DNA of 64,000 bases from Trachythela sp. YZ-2020 (taxonomy: Eukaryota; Cnidaria; Anthozoa; Malacalcyonacea; Clavulariidae). Shown here piece after piece: positions 62,064 through 64,000 of this stretch (its first letter is position 1; each line of letters opens with the position of its first letter). A model generated the notes under the pieces. The model saw nothing but the letters and a program-made list of their open reading frames with translations, had not been told where the DNA came from and did no database searches. The translations under genes and the position numbers were made by a program. The stretch covers positions 5,194,001 to 5,258,000 of the forward strand of contig JADLSH010000236.1 in the NCBI GenBank assembly GCA_016169945.1. The letters are read 5' to 3'.

Positions 62064-62183
62064 CACTTATTTACTGAGACCGATGGAAACAGCGTGTTTT
62101 GTGGCCCCGAGACCGCCGTTGTTCGAGGGGCGATCGAGGGGCCACAAAACACGCTGTTTTCCCGAGGTCTCAGTAAATAAGTG
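62064..62183. mobile_element. Short palindromic element
   Basis: A 120-base hairpin: cacttatttactgagacc with its complement at the right end, and inside it aaacagcgtgttttgtggcc with its complement. Typical of a small fold-back MITE. Lies just upstream of a MARS1 exon within the intron. Confidence 0.75.
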
Positions 62184-62389
62184 TTTTATTATATAGCAAG
62201 TGTCAAAGTCTCAATAATTCACTTGGTATTCCGTCTTTATCTCTTAATAATAGATTATTATCTTCTTCTGAACGACTTGCAAACCGACCGGTAGACGTGA
62301 ACAGCTCGCGTCTCACTTCCGGTTTTATTATTGACCGGTCAATAATTGTTTCATTGTGGACCGGTTGCAAGCAGAGGAGGAATCGTCAG

Positions 62390-63010
62390 TATACCACAAT
62401 GCATTGCGTCTCATTAATATTCACATTAGAAATTTTCCGATGATGACTCATGATGTGTGGTGAAAAATTACGGATTTAATTGAGAATTTTCTCTCCGAAA
62501 ATCTGGTATTTTTTAAGGTATGTTTTCATATTTGTTTTATTTGTGCATCTTATTTCACGATTTTTTACTTAGGTACTTTATGCATCAGGTTTTAGCTATG
62601 CAATCACGCATTGTATTTACCCTTGTTTCGGGTCAGTGGACACGCTACAAAAGTGGCTTTCATATATGCAGGAGATAATTATATTTATCAATTTCAAAAG
62701 TAGAAAAAAGTCACAGAATCGAAGTCAGGAAGAGTTATTCTCTCTATTGGTCCTTTAAAACACGAATTATCTCCTAAAACCGACGAGTAATCGCGGTTTG
62801 AAAATTGGGTATATTTCCTATATTCTAAAATATAGGTTATTTATATTGCGATTTTTCGCCCCCAAAACTTCGAATTTTTGAATCTATTTTTCATAACTGT
62901 TTTATATGTGAATGTATTTCAACTATTTTTGACTTGTTTAGTTGATGTATCACGCTTTAGGTATCCCAATCACGCATTATATTTACCATTTGTGTTGGGT
63001 CAGTACGCAA
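62390..63010. repeat. Dispersed repeat shared with 1240-1560
   Basis: Diverged inverted relative of 1240-1560 (acaatgcattgcgtctcatt, cgcattgtatttacccttg, gggtcagtgga), with a second weak partial copy near 62965-63010 (cgcattatatttacc, tgttgggtcagta). Confidence 0.5.
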
Positions 63011-64000
63011 GCCTCGAAAATGGCATGTAAACATGTAGGAGATTAAATGGGTAATGCAAGAGAAAACTCAATGAAAATCACATCACTGAAATCAGGGAAA
63101 GTTTTCCTTTTTACTAATACCAAAAAACCCAAATTAACTCCTGAAATAAGCGAGATATTGCTGTTCGAATATCGGGTGTTTTTGGCTATGTTCTGTCGGT
63201 AATGGCGCCATGTGGCGGGAAGATGCCACATGATTGGGGCATTTTAAAATGGGCTTCAAGTCAGAAGGCTTTGGATGGTCTTTTACTCCATATTCATATA
63301 GCGCCACAAAAATAAACAACAAATTTGTAAGATTAACTCCACTGTCTTATTAGATATTACTTTGTATATACATTTCCAAAATGACCATAAATTTCAGATT
63401 AAGCACTTACATTATTAATGGTTCAGAGTAGGTGTAATAATCATTCATGATTGATCTTTAATAACTGAGCAAGTTTCAGTTTTTTCTTTGCCTTGGGAAA
63501 TATTTCAGCTGTGTTTGGTTCCAAGTAAAAATACAGTGACATGCAGTGAATTTTTCTCTCCATGTTAACTTTTATATTACATATTCTAATAAGGGAAAGT
63601 GTCAATGGGAATGACATGTTATGGTCAAGTTCATGGACTGAGTCTCATTTGCTGCACCACCTTTGGATGATTATGATACTATTAACATACTATGTAGTAT
63701 ACAAAATAGAGCCATTTCATAACAATCCTTAACTTTTTGTATAAATAGCATTGAACCCAATTTTAATAGGAAATAATATAGGAATATTTACATGGAGATA
63801 GAGATACGGCTGACCCAGGTTCACAAACTTGCCTGCTTTATCACTTGCCTGCTTTATGCACCTATTACAATCCTCAGTGTTGCAACAAGTCCAGTCATTG
63901 ACTCAGAGTGCCATGCTCAATTGAAGCAATTGATTTGATTTAATTTAAGTAGAGTTGTTGACTCCCTTATTCAAACACCTTGAGTTGACTAAATACAACA
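63011..64000. other. MARS1 intron sequence without recognised feature
   Basis: No MARS1 exon could be found on the - strand from 62046 to the window end, so this should be intron. Nothing else recognisable is seen. Confidence 0.5.

Noticed and set aside
62046..64000. Possible further MARS1 exons
   Set aside because: No - strand frame with the preceding conserved region (NQY-type segment before the AGSV block) could be found; treated as intron.

Overview
This window is eukaryotic, AT-rich, intron-bearing and dominated by transposable elements. Two conserved host genes anchor it: a complete seven-exon S-adenosylmethionine synthetase on the + strand (3191-14031) and the last five coding exons of cytosolic methionyl-tRNA synthetase on the - strand (62045-57855). 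The mix of L2/CR1-type LINEs, hAT and MULE MITEs, a CxC5 cysteine cluster and an OTU-like fragment suggests a marine invertebrate, most likely a cnidarian. That assignment is an inference from repeat content, not proof.

Layout. 1-3190: dispersed and tandem repeats plus a duplicated upstream segment of the synthetase gene. 3191-14031: synthetase gene; its 7.6-kb intron 2 holds fold-back elements, a hAT MITE, a LINE remnant and probable exons of an unrecognised gene on the opposite strand, and intron 5 holds a 5'-truncated LINE. 14032-18200: nested inverted-repeat elements. 18200-20670: copies of dispersed repeats. 20674-54796: a giant inverted repeat, two near-identical arms of about 6 kb (the left enlarged to 16 kb) around a 12-kb spacer. 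Each arm carries, from inside to outside, a duplicated promoter-like segment, a broken gene with a CxC5-like (KDZ-transposase-associated) cysteine cluster, and a 69-bp minisatellite. The left arm alone has taken in two near-full-length LINEs, and the right arm still shows both empty sites. 36684-48748 (spacer): two hAT elements, fold-backs, an array of about 200-bp monomers, a hAT-transposase-like exon, an OTU-like ORF and a perfect 40-copy pentamer array. 54797-57850: mostly unassigned. 57855-64000: the methionyl-tRNA synthetase 3' part, whose introns hold a hAT MITE, a tRNA-type SINE and two copies of another MITE.

The two host genes belong to methionine metabolism: one makes S-adenosylmethionine from methionine, the other charges tRNA with methionine. 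They converge on about 43 kb of transposon-filled DNA; no functional link between them is implied. The most unusual object is the 34-kb inverted repeat. Nested insertions give its order of events: MITE into the CxC5 gene, then inverted duplication, then LINE insertions into one arm only.
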